Below are positions 8,021 to 14,596 of a DNA stretch of 14,606 nucleotides, one piece after another; position 1 is the first letter of the stretch; each line of letters opens with the position of its first letter. This stretch comes from Parachlamydiaceae bacterium. GTDB taxonomy: Bacteria; Chlamydiota; Chlamydiia; Chlamydiales; Parachlamydiaceae. A program made the translations under genes and the position numbers. The stretch spans positions 1-14,606 of the forward strand of contig JACDDG010000017.1 of the NCBI GenBank assembly GCA_013817115.1. The letters are read 5' to 3'. The notes under the pieces are model-generated. The model was not told where the DNA came from. It was given only the letters and a program-made list of their open reading frames with translations, and did not search any database.

Positions 8021-8863
8021 TTACTTTTTCCTTCGATCTTTAACGATAAACTTATTGGACTTCTTCTGAGAACGAGTACGCAGTCCTCGCGTGAAAAGGG
8101 CCCATGGAGTTTGAGGAATATTTCCTTTATGCTTACCTTCGCCACCACCGTGGGGGTGATCGACAGGATTCATAGCAGTTCCACGAACCGTTGGGCGAAC
8201 ACCTTTCCAGCGCATCCGTCCTGCTTTTCCTTCGACACGCAAATTATGCTCAGGGTTTGAAACCACTCCGAACGTTGCTTTGCATTCCTCATTGATCATG
8301 CGCATTTCCCCTGAAGGCATACGCATGGTCGCATATCCGCCACTGCGAGCCATTAACTGTGCAGATAACCCGGCTGAACGCACAAGTTTTGCACCTTTTC
8401 TTGGCTGCATTTCGATATTATGTACAGTTGAACCGATAGGCATATCTTTTAAGCGCATGCAGCAACCGATATGGAACGGGGGTTCCTTACTTGTTTGCAC
8501 TGTTGCGCCTACTTTCAATCCTTGCGGAGCTATGATGTAGCGTTTTTCTCCGTCAGCGTAATTTACCAAAGCAATATACGCAGATCGATTAGGATCATAC
8601 TCGATTGATGCCACACGTGCTGGAATATCTTCTTTATCGCGTTTGAAATCGATAATACGGAATTGCCGTTTGTGTCCTCCGCCTTTATGGCGACAAGTAA
8701 TGTGTCCGTTATTATTTCGTCCGGACGTTCTTCTTTTTGCTAACAGCAATGATTTTGTCGGCTTCACTGTAGCGCGGGAACCCTCAACTCGTGTGAGTGT
8801 TTCGTTCATTGGCAAGAGCAATTGCCGCGTTCCGGGAGTAACCGGTCGATATTTTTTTAACAT
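8021..8863 (-). CDS. rplB: 50S ribosomal protein L2
   Basis: L2 is one of the most conserved ribosomal proteins; it is needed for subunit association and supports the peptidyl transferase centre. It has 280 residues, near the usual 273-278. The N-terminus [14 protein letters not shown], the RNA-binding core [19 protein letters not shown] (about 48-66) and the near-invariant block [17 protein letters not shown] (about 231-247) are all present, including the conserved histidine of the HPHGGGEG loop implicated in activity. The C-terminal basic tail ends KDRRKK. It lies between rplW (30 nt) and rpsS (2 nt). Confidence 0.98.
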   Translation of the reverse strand: MLKKYRPVTPGTRQLLLPMNETLTRVEGSRATVKPTKSLLLAKRRTSGRNNNGHITCRHKGGGHKRQFRIIDFKRDKEDIPARVASIEYDPNRSAYIALVNYADGEKRYIIAPQGLKVGATVQTSKEPPFHIGCCMRLKDMPIGSTVHNIEMQPRKGAKLVRSAGLSAQLMARSGGYATMRMPSGEMRMINEECKATFGVVSNPEHNLRVEGKAGRMRWKGVRPTVRGTAMNPVDHPHGGGEGKHKGNIPQTPWALFTRGLRTRSQKKSNKFIVKDRRKK

Positions 8864-8893
8864 TTATAGCCTCGTCCTTAGAGAACTGATCCG

Positions 8894-9229
8894 TTATACA
8901 TCAATTAAGCTGTCACCAGCCGCTAAAGTCACTACAGCTTTCTTAATCGAAGGGGCTGTTCCAACGCGACCTTTACGGCGCTTGACTTTACCTTTGATAT
9001 TGATAGTGTTCACTGCCATAACTTTGATGTCTCTTTCTTTGTAGATCAATTCAATAGCAGTTTTAATTTCATGTTTTGTTGCCTTTGGATGAACGACAAA
9101 TACATACTTTGGCAAAATACATTTACGTACTGAGGCATTGCTATCAGAGTTTTTAAGCTCTCCAAGCATTTTAGCCTTTTCGGTCATATGCTGCCGTTTG
9201 ATAATTTCGTACGGATTCTTATGTGTCAT
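8894..9229 (-). CDS. rplW: 50S ribosomal protein L23
   Basis: L23 lies at the tunnel exit and is the main docking site for trigger factor and SRP. The C-terminal half is diagnostic: YVFVVHPKATKHEIKTAIEL, then DIKVMAVNTINIKGKVKRRK. From the start at 9229 the protein is 111 residues; it is a little longer than the usual 95-100 because of an insertion near residues 20-35. A second in-frame ATG lies two codons upstream (9235), but its distance from the AGGA box is only three bases, whereas 9229 is nine bases away, so I prefer 9229. It follows rplD by about 37 nt. Confidence 0.94.
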   Translation of the reverse strand: MTHKNPYEIIKRQHMTEKAKMLGELKNSDSNASVRKCILPKYVFVVHPKATKHEIKTAIELIYKERDIKVMAVNTINIKGKVKRRKGRVGTAPSIKKAVVTLAAGDSLIDV

Positions 9230-9266
9230 ATCCATCTATCCTTATTTTTGATAACAGCTATCATGG

Positions 9267-9947
9267 CTAGCATAACCACTCGTTGAGTTCATTTAGTGCG
9301 CTTTCTGTCAATACAATATGATGAGCAACGAGTACATCATAGCCACTGATATTTTTTACAAGTGCGAAAGAAGCTTTAGGGATATTGCGCACACTCTTGA
9401 TAAAGTTATCATGAGCATCTTGACCAATGCTGAAAGTTGGTCCTTCTTCCATCGGAAGATCCAAGTAAGCACCTTCACCTAAGAACAACACGCGTCCGGT
9501 AAGATTTTGTGATTTCATAAATTCAACGATGCTTTTTGTTCTAGGAGCATCTAGATTAAAATCTGAAACAACATGAATTTTATCAGCTCGTAATTTCTCT
9601 GACACCAAAAAGCGGATAGCAGCTTGACGTTCTTTTTTGTTGATGCGTATATGCTGATCAAATTTCGGTTTTGGTCCAAAAACTCTTCCGCCGCCTTTAT
9701 ACTGAGGAGCAACAATCGATCCTTGGCGTGCGCGGCCTCCACCTTTTTGAGGGTGAGGCTTTTGGGTACTATGGCTAACCTCTGAGCGACCTTTCGTATT
9801 AGCAGACCACTGGCGGGCATTTTTTTGCAAGGCTACGATATAATCTTTAACCATTTGCCCATTGGCTTTGGCTGAAATTAGTTTTTCGTCAAGTTTTACA
9901 TGGCCTTGTTCGAGACCTTGCAGGTCATATTTCTTTAACGTCGACAC
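9267..9947 (-). CDS. rplD: 50S ribosomal protein L4, GTG start
   Basis: L4 lines the exit tunnel opposite L22; in E. coli it also represses the S10 operon. The product is 226 residues, typical for the family. The tunnel-loop motif is clear at about 59-92: SHSTQKPHPQKGGGRARQGS followed by the GGGRVFGPKP block. The C-terminus has the Rossmann-like part with NISGYDVLVAHHIVLTESAL. The start codon is GTG (9947-9945), reading MSTLKKYDL, with GGAG eight bases upstream. It is the only clear non-ATG start among the complete genes. Whether L4 autoregulates here cannot be seen. Confidence 0.97.
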   Translation of the reverse strand: MSTLKKYDLQGLEQGHVKLDEKLISAKANGQMVKDYIVALQKNARQWSANTKGRSEVSHSTQKPHPQKGGGRARQGSIVAPQYKGGGRVFGPKPKFDQHIRINKKERQAAIRFLVSEKLRADKIHVVSDFNLDAPRTKSIVEFMKSQNLTGRVLFLGEGAYLDLPMEEGPTFSIGQDAHDNFIKSVRNIPKASFALVKNISGYDVLVAHHIVLTESALNELNEWLC

Positions 9948-10009
9948 AATATTATCTCCACACTAATTGGGATACCAATTTTTAATTTTGATATCGCACC
10001 GTTGTACAA

Positions 10010-10663
10010 TTAATTCTTTTTTATCGCTGCTGACAAGAACACTAGGCCGTTTCTTGTTCCAGGCACTGCACCTTCGACGACAATAATATTTGCCTCTTGG
10101 TCAATTTTGATGACCTTAAGGTTTTGTGTAGTCACTCGGTTATCACCCATATGACTCGCACGTGGACTATCAGGGAAGCTTCGCCCTGGTGTACTTCTAT
10201 GCCCTGTAGAACCCGCATGTCGGTGGAAGGATGAGCCATGAGCTGCAGGACCGCCGGCAAAGTTATGCAATTTCATAACCCCTTGGTAGCCTTTACCTTT
10301 AGACTGACCTGTAACATCAACATGAGTGATCTCTGTAAATGCTTCTAGTCCAACTTCTTGACCAGCTGTATATTCATCAACTGACTCTAAACGAGATTCA
10401 GCTAAGTAACGTCTTGGTTCAACACCTGATTTTTGAAAATGACCAAAGCGAGGATGTTTAACACGACGTTTTACTGTTCGCGGATCTTTGGTTATCACTT
10501 TTTCAAATCCAAGCTGAATAGCTGTATAGCCATCAGTTGCTTTTGTTTTAACTTGAGTGACTACGTGTGGTTCAATTTCGATGACAGTGCAAACGACGAC
10601 ATTCCCACGCTCATCAAAAAGCTGCGTCATGCCACGTTTCTTACCCATTAGCTTAAGCGCCAT
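10010..10663 (-). CDS. rplC: 50S ribosomal protein L3
   Basis: L3 is an early 50S assembly protein whose central extension reaches near the peptidyl transferase centre. The gene encodes 217 residues, as expected. MGKKRGMTQLFDERGNVVVCTVIE (split here at GNVV) opens the protein. The extension reads GSSFHRHAGSTGHRSTPGRS followed by SHMGDNRVTTQN. Many proteobacteria have the methylated glutamine of a GQ pair in this loop; here the equivalent segment reads GHRSTPGR, which agrees with what I remember of chlamydial L3. AAGGA lies seven bases before the ATG. It is the first gene of the operon; rpsJ, often upstream, is absent. Confidence 0.97.
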   Translation of the reverse strand: MALKLMGKKRGMTQLFDERGNVVVCTVIEIEPHVVTQVKTKATDGYTAIQLGFEKVITKDPRTVKRRVKHPRFGHFQKSGVEPRRYLAESRLESVDEYTAGQEVGLEAFTEITHVDVTGQSKGKGYQGVMKLHNFAGGPAAHGSSFHRHAGSTGHRSTPGRSFPDSPRASHMGDNRVTTQNLKVIKIDQEANIIVVEGAVPGTRNGLVFLSAAIKKN

Positions 10664-10722
10664 ATTTCAATCCTTGAAAAAATAAATCATTCACAAACGC
10701 TATCACTAATTTTGCGTTCGTA

Positions 10723-10751
10723 TTTGTATTTGTAAACATCTTAATAGACAA
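10723..10751 (-). promoter_or_regulatory. Possible promoter for the ribosomal operon
   Basis: On the minus strand TTGTCT (10751-10746) and TACAAA (10728-10723) are separated by 17 bases, each matching four of six bases of the -35 and -10 consensus. It lies about 60 nt upstream of rplC. The match is modest and the whole 224-nt leader (10664-10887) is AT-rich, so other promoters are possible. The leader also contains the short hairpin ACGCA-TGCGT at 10778-10792. Confidence 0.3.
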
Positions 10752-10860
10752 TAACTATTCTACTCATGTGTGAAGGTACGCACGCAATGCGTTCTCCCCA
10801 GTGGTAAAAGAGTGACTGAAGACTTCGTTACCGAGCGTCTTAAATGATGAGAATAGCAAA

Positions 10861-10876
10861 GTGCTAATTTTAGCAC
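10861..10876 (-). terminator. Short hairpin after the SLBB-like gene, possible weak terminator
   Basis: GTGCTAATTTTAGCAC is a perfect inverted repeat giving a six-base-pair stem with a four-base loop, 11 nt beyond the stop of the upstream gene. On the minus strand it is followed by TTTGCTATTCTC, a poor U-tract. It may be a weak terminator that separates this gene from the ribosomal operon. Confidence 0.4.
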
Positions 10877-10887
10877 AAGTAACAATC

Positions 10888-11589
10888 TCACTTTTTCACG
10901 TTTTTTTTACGAATCCCCTTCCTTGGTATAGCTACAGAGTGCTTGGAAGGAACTTCAATCTTTTCTTGATTTTTTATGTGCCGTTTTGATTTAACTTTTT
11001 CAATGTCTGCATCATCTGTAAATTTCACATATTTACTCAGTTCATTTAAACGGAGACCTTTAGGCACACTTAACGTCACCCCTTCTTGAACGGCACCAGA
11101 GACCGATATTGAGATCATTTCTCGTGTCGCCAATACTACTTTTTGCCCATTGCGTACCCGACTTGCTGGTTTAATTTTTCGTAAATCTGCTTCGAGTAGT
11201 GGCTCTGCTAAAATAATAGCTTCTTTTAATTTAGTTCCTACTTTTACACGGTAAATTCCAGGCTTTGCTACTGCACCTTCAATATGGAACTCTATTTCCT
11301 GAGGTTTTAAATAATTGCCCGGCACTGTTTTGTGTGCTTCGTGGTCTTGCGACTGCCCTATAGCTGCAATGAGCGTTAAAAGCAAAAGAAAGCCTAAAAT
11401 GATCGCTATGGCGAGCCATTCATGCACAAATAGTTGTGCTTTTGGATTATAGTCAATTTGAGATTCATTAGCTGGGGTATTTGAAGCGCTTGATGGGCTT
11501 GAGGGGTTTGAAGGGCGGGATGTGGTTAATGCGGTTGATGCCTCTGATTCGTTAGAATCAACATCGGACAATTGTTGTGAATATTGCAT
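10888..11589 (-). CDS. Single-pass membrane protein with two tandem SLBB-like repeats
   Basis: I do not recognise a named gene. The 233 residues divide into: a Ser/Pro/Asn-rich polar N-terminus (1-55), one hydrophobic segment (about 58-77, WLAIAIILGFLLLLTLIAAI), two related repeats (about 99-155 and 159-214) and a strongly basic tail ending in KNVKK. Each repeat begins with a GAV motif (IEGAVAKPGIY and VSGAVQEGVTL), continues with V.G..L.E, then an AD..K.K segment and ends with N..K followed by hydrophobic residues. This is the SLBB pattern known from polysaccharide-export proteins and the N-terminus of ComEA. The C-terminal domain is probably outside the cytoplasm if the short N-terminus is inside. 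The start lacks a good ribosome-binding site and no clear promoter is seen. The domain call is from memory of the pattern. Confidence 0.7.
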   Translation of the reverse strand: MQYSQQLSDVDSNESEASTALTTSRPSNPSSPSSASNTPANESQIDYNPKAQLFVHEWLAIAIILGFLLLLTLIAAIGQSQDHEAHKTVPGNYLKPQEIEFHIEGAVAKPGIYRVKVGTKLKEAIILAEPLLEADLRKIKPASRVRNGQKVVLATREMISISVSGAVQEGVTLSVPKGLRLNELSKYVKFTDDADIEKVKSKRHIKNQEKIEVPSKHSVAIPRKGIRKKNVKK

Positions 11590-11763
11590 TGCTTTGAGGC
11601 CATTGAGAGCGTTAATGGTATTGTCGTTTGAATTATGTGAGCAAGATTAACAGTGTTATTAAGAAATTTCCAGAAGAAAATTTATCTACTGGTTTAAATT
11701 CGCTACTTTCAGCTTGAGCGTATGCATGGAAAAGCAAGGAAAGATAGATAGGGACGTATACTG

Positions 11764-11797
11764 CGCGCAGGCACAAATTGAGGTTTTTTTTTGCGCG
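11764..11797. repeat. 34-nt hairpin repeat, copy 2
   Basis: Same length as the copy at 444-477, 25 of 34 bases identical, same orientation on the plus strand. The ends CGCGCA (11764-11769) and TGCGCG (11792-11797) form a perfect 6-bp stem. Relative to copy 1, the outermost pair changes from G-C to C-G and the fourth from G-T to G-C, so pairing is preserved although bases changed. The loop keeps TTGAGGTTTT. Confidence 0.6.
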
Positions 11798-11827
11798 TCA
11801 AAGCTCCGAGGTTGAACGATCGGAAGC

Positions 11828-11999
11828 AAAAAAGAAAAAGAAGGTTGTCAGGATAGGGAGGATGTGCAGGATAAAGCAGGTTGAGTTTTGAGATGAGGAT
11901 AGGGGAAAGCGGATTGGGGAGATATTTAGGAATAAGGAATAAATGTTAGAATAAGATAAGTAGATGGGTGAAAAGAATAGATGGAGGAATGGTTTTTAA
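11828..11999. other. C-depleted, purine-rich tract
   Basis: On the plus strand this 172-nt stretch has only four C (11849, 11867, 11877, 11910), and 11911-11999 has none in 89 bases. It is built of loosely repeated AGGATA, GGGGA and AATAAG-like words. The extreme strand bias is unlike the rest of the window. No coding frame is convincing. Confidence 0.6.
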
Positions 12000-12023
12000 C
12001 TCACAACATCTGAAGTTTTTTTA

Positions 12024-12047
12024 ACGCGGAGGCGCGGAGACGCAGAG
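12024..12047. repeat. Three tandem 8-nt units of RCGCRGAG
   Basis: ACGCGGAG (12024-12031), GCGCGGAG (12032-12039) and ACGCAGAG (12040-12047) follow each other without spacing, directly after a T7 run and AA. From memory, similar GC-rich CGCAGAG tandems occur between genes in several unrelated bacterial genomes, where they are scattered repeats of unknown function. The local GC content is far above its surroundings. Confidence 0.6.
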
Positions 12048-12071
12048 GAAGGCATTATTTTAACTCCACAT

Positions 12072-12132
12072 ACTGCACACCTTTAAATTTAAGTTGGAAG
12101 TCGCTCCCTGGTTAAACTTAAAGGTGTGCAGT
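12072..12132 (-). terminator. Long inverted repeat downstream of the 394-aa gene
   Basis: Arms of 21 bases (12072-12092 and 12112-12132) match at 20 positions; the one difference becomes a G-U pair in minus-strand RNA, giving 21 pairs around a 19-nt loop. It starts 61 nt after the stop of the 394-aa gene and is in the right sense to end its transcript. No U-tract follows (AUGUGGAGUU), so termination would be atypical. A mobile-element remnant or mRNA-stabilising hairpin are alternatives; I see no target-site duplication. Confidence 0.45.
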
Positions 12133-12193
12133 TGGAAATGAAAATATCAACACCTCGCTATTAAGCGAAAAGGTTAATATCTTATCCTAAAGA

Positions 12194-13378
12194 TTAAACA
12201 GGATTGTGCTTAAGGTGCTCTTTATAAAAATCACCTGCGCTTTCTTTTACATGCTGAACGTTTGGTACATTAATGGTTGTAAATGCAAAAACTTCACGGA
12301 CATGCTTCATTAAACCTGCTAGCCCTGAAGCTGCTGCGATTCCTTCAACGATCTTATGAGATGTTAACACAGACACATTTAACTTAGAAGCTAGCCAGCC
12401 AGCACCGTACGCCAATCTTGTAATTTGGAAAAAGGATGCCACTAATGATGCGATATCTACAGCTACATTTATCCAAGCAGACTTATTTTTATATTCCAAT
12501 ATAGCTTGCTTTTTTGTAGTTTCCTTAACTTTATGTACTGTGAAACTTACATCGCTCATGTCTGAAAGGGCCTTATAACTAGGTAAAATCGCAACACGTT
12601 CAGGATCGGAAGCTGCATTAACTAATTTGTTGTATGCTTTGAGAACTGCAAATTTATGGGCAGCATTTATATTCACTCTTCCGGCAATTTCCTGTATTTC
12701 ATCTTGTATTTCTGTAGTTAAGGTTTTGTTAACTAAAACATCAGCTGCTGAATTCATTGCAGTTTGTAGTTTTTGGAACTTAGCTGCATAAAGTTTTTCA
12801 TCAGCATTCTTTTCATTGTTAAGAATATCAATTTTTTTCTGCTCAGAACCTATTTTGAAATAATTTCCAACAATTTCAGAAATATTTTTTGCAAGATCAA
12901 AAACAGTTACTAATGTTCCCAGAGCCTGTTTTAATGGGATCGCATTTTTAACCACTTTGCCTAAATCTCCTATGAAAACTGAGATTCCCATGAAGGAATT
13001 GGAAGATACCCAATCAACTGCCTTTGTGACATTTTGACTAATAAAATCTATTAAGTTTAAAATTGCAACTCCTAACGACGCAACTCGCTTTGCTACAGCA
13101 AAAAAGCCTCCTGTAAGCGTTTCAGTTGCAAAATCGTACCCCTGTTTAACCCATGAAAAGGAATTTTTAACATTCTTAAAACCATCAAATGCAGTGAAAA
13201 TACGATAATCTGCGTTTTCACCACGAAATTGAAAATTTAACAATGCAAAGAAAGGCTTCGCAAATGAACCAACTTTATCGATTCCTTCAAGGTTGAACAG
13301 CTTATTGCCAAAATTAAGGACTTCATTTTTAATGAAATTAATAGAGCTAGTGAATAGATTTGGTGTATCTATAGCCAT
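12194..13378 (-). CDS. Unrecognised 394-aa helix-rich protein, candidate inclusion-membrane or secreted protein (Cap1-like position)
   Basis: No named family is recognised with confidence. The start at 13378 (MAIDTPNLFTSS) is chosen because AGGAG stands eight bases upstream and a good promoter puts the transcript start near 13426; the in-frame ATG at 13426 would leave no leader. The protein has no signal peptide and no catalytic motif. Hydrophobic stretches lie at about 88-113, 129-141, 301-317 and 343-358, with a charged helical part at 177-214 (SEQKKIDILNNEKNADEK). The N-terminus is rich in Thr, Ser, Asn and Ile, compatible with type III export. In Chlamydia trachomatis, CT529 (Cap1), an inclusion-membrane protein, lies just upstream of rplC; this gene lies near the same place, with one gene between. 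Homology is inference. Confidence 0.55.
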   Translation of the reverse strand: MAIDTPNLFTSSINFIKNEVLNFGNKLFNLEGIDKVGSFAKPFFALLNFQFRGENADYRIFTAFDGFKNVKNSFSWVKQGYDFATETLTGGFFAVAKRVASLGVAILNLIDFISQNVTKAVDWVSSNSFMGISVFIGDLGKVVKNAIPLKQALGTLVTVFDLAKNISEIVGNYFKIGSEQKKIDILNNEKNADEKLYAAKFQKLQTAMNSAADVLVNKTLTTEIQDEIQEIAGRVNINAAHKFAVLKAYNKLVNAASDPERVAILPSYKALSDMSDVSFTVHKVKETTKKQAILEYKNKSAWINVAVDIASLVASFFQITRLAYGAGWLASKLNVSVLTSHKIVEGIAAASGLAGLMKHVREVFAFTTINVPNVQHVKESAGDFYKEHLKHNPV

Positions 13379-13432
13379 TGTGCAATCTCCTGCAAAAAGT
13401 TTATGTGAAGCGACCCATACCAACAATGTTAA

Positions 13433-13461
13433 AGTATAGACTGGATTCAGACTAAAGTAAA
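13433..13461 (-). promoter_or_regulatory. Promoter of the 394-aa gene
   Basis: On the minus strand TTTACT (13461-13456; four of six) and TATACT (13438-13433; five of six) are separated by exactly 17 bases. Transcription would begin near 13426, giving a leader of about 48 nt that contains the AGGAG box. This is the best sigma-70-type (sigma-66 in chlamydiae) promoter visible in the window. Confidence 0.6.
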
Positions 13462-13718
13462 TTGTTTAAAAATTCAACTCTAAGCCCACTCCTAGGAACG
13501 AGTCTACATCAAAGCGAATAAAAATAACAACCCACAATATGAAAAAAAGTGCATTTTATTGCCCAAGTTGCACTCTAAAGCTTATTTATTTATTTATCTT
13601 GCATTAATGTGATCTAATCTAGTGGGGATGTGTTTGCCTCGACTTCATCTCATTTTTTCTAAATTTAGCTTTGATTTATACTAGAGAGGGATACTGTCCC
13701 AAAAAAAAACTCATGATT

Positions 13719-13883
13719 TCATTTATTTTCCTTAATACGAATTTCCGCAAAATTTTGTATTTTCTGAAAATTTTTAATGGTAAGCGCGATTAGGCCTATG
13801 CTGCAAGCCAGTAAGTCGAGTACAATTATAAGTCTAGGCACGAAGCTCCTGCAAGCAAATATGCTGTTTCCATAAAATCGAAT
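13719..13883 (-). pseudogene. Possible decayed coding fragment, 54 open codons without start
   Basis: The minus strand is open from a TAA at 13886-13884 to a TGA at 13721-13719, reading in part LDLLACSIGLIALTIKNF and ending in RIKENK. An overlapping frame just upstream reads DKTIPTPTQLSETVNSILWK. The frames lack starts and shift relative to each other, as in a frameshifted gene. About 20 nt beyond the stop lies GGGACAGTAT, which could be an insertion-sequence end, but no partner end was found. Chance open frames are a real alternative. Confidence 0.2.
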
Positions 13884-14081
13884 TTACTGTCTCAGAAAGC
13901 TGTGTAGGTGTAGGTATTGTTTTGTCGCCTGCCTGTTCAGGCTTGTCCAATTACCAGCATCTTCTTCAAGCGAGAATCCCCTAAAAGCCCAAAAGGGGGA
14001 AGGCCCTTTCCTTAGTGCCTAGGACTCTTTAAACTTTGTATTGGCACTCTAGGCTAATTGAACACCCCCGCCGTTTTGATG

Positions 14082-14123
14082 TCGTAAGTGGGTTCGTATT
14101 AGCGAACACGAACCCACTTACGA
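14082..14123. repeat. Palindrome with 16-bp arms
   Basis: Arms at 14082-14097 (TCGTAAGTGGGTTCGT) and 14108-14123 are perfect inverted copies around a 10-nt loop (ATTAGCGAAC). The motif CCCGGGGCTTT follows at 14132-14142. No U-tract borders either side, so neither strand looks like a simple terminator. It may be a dispersed structured repeat or a binding or recombination site. Confidence 0.75.
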
Positions 14124-14536
14124 GATTGCAACCCGGGGCTTTGAATTAGCGTACGGGTATCAACCCAAACTTTCAGCGTACTAGAGGCCAAGGCAGGGCC
14201 GTCCCATTGAAATCTTAAGGCAGATCTATTCTTTAAAGGATATTTGTAATAGGGAAAGCCTGACAGCGAAAGACGAATAGCTCCCCCACAAATATTGAAG
14301 AGCCTTTCTGTCAGCTACAAAATAATTTTAGGGCTATGTTTTAAGCTGCATAACTTTTCAACAAATCGCTTGAGCTAAAGACTTATTGAACTCTTCTAAC
14401 AAAAAAATTCGCAGATAAATGGGGAAGCACTTTTTCGTGAGATCTGGTTTTCTTGCACCAAGGTACGGTAAAATCAATATTATTGTATACCGAAGTGCGT
14501 CCAAATTTTGGATTTTGGCAAAGAGAAAGCTCCCGC

Positions 14537-14596
14537 GATTAAGCGATCAAAAATGACCCCATATTATAATATTGGGTCATTTTTGATCGCTTAATC
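14537..14596. repeat. 60-nt near-perfect palindrome
   Basis: The sequence is symmetrical about 14566/14567: 23-bp perfect arms (14537-14559 and 14574-14596), one mismatched pair (14560/14573) and a self-complementary 12-nt centre ATATTATAATAT. Imperfect symmetry continues outward through AAAGCTCCCGC and CCGGGGCTTT to the window edge. It could form a cruciform or a very long RNA hairpin. CCCGGGGCTTT at 14596-14606 repeats the motif that follows the palindrome at 14082. Confidence 0.8.

Larger units (their letters stand above)
11590..12193. other. 604-nt intergenic region with repeats and no gene
   Basis: No credible coding frame is seen on either strand. From left to right it holds: an AT-rich upstream region of the SLBB-like gene (11590-11760), a hairpin repeat (11764-11797), a C-poor purine-rich tract (11828-11999), a triple 8-nt repeat (12024-12047) and a long inverted repeat (12072-12132). 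The last 60 nt run to the stop of the 394-aa gene. Confidence 0.8.

Noticed and set aside
8643..9044. 133-aa open frame on the plus strand across the rplB-rplW junction
   Set aside because: It is antisense to two certain genes and has no ribosome-binding site that I can see.
10664..10887. tRNA or structured leader RNA in the rplC upstream region
   Set aside because: No cloverleaf or known leader motif could be drawn; only a short 5-bp hairpin is visible.
13379..13426. Upstream ATG that would lengthen the 394-aa protein to 410 residues
   Set aside because: It coincides with the predicted transcription start, has no ribosome-binding site, and the ATG at 13378 has AGGAG at ideal spacing.
14050..14160. 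Open frames on the plus strand running through the 16-bp palindrome
   Set aside because: Palindromes often stay open on both strands; no start with a ribosome-binding site exists.
14358..14546. 62 open codons on the minus strand ending AQAIC, starting inside the large palindrome
   Set aside because: There is no ATG, no ribosome-binding site and no recognisable family; it is probably chance.
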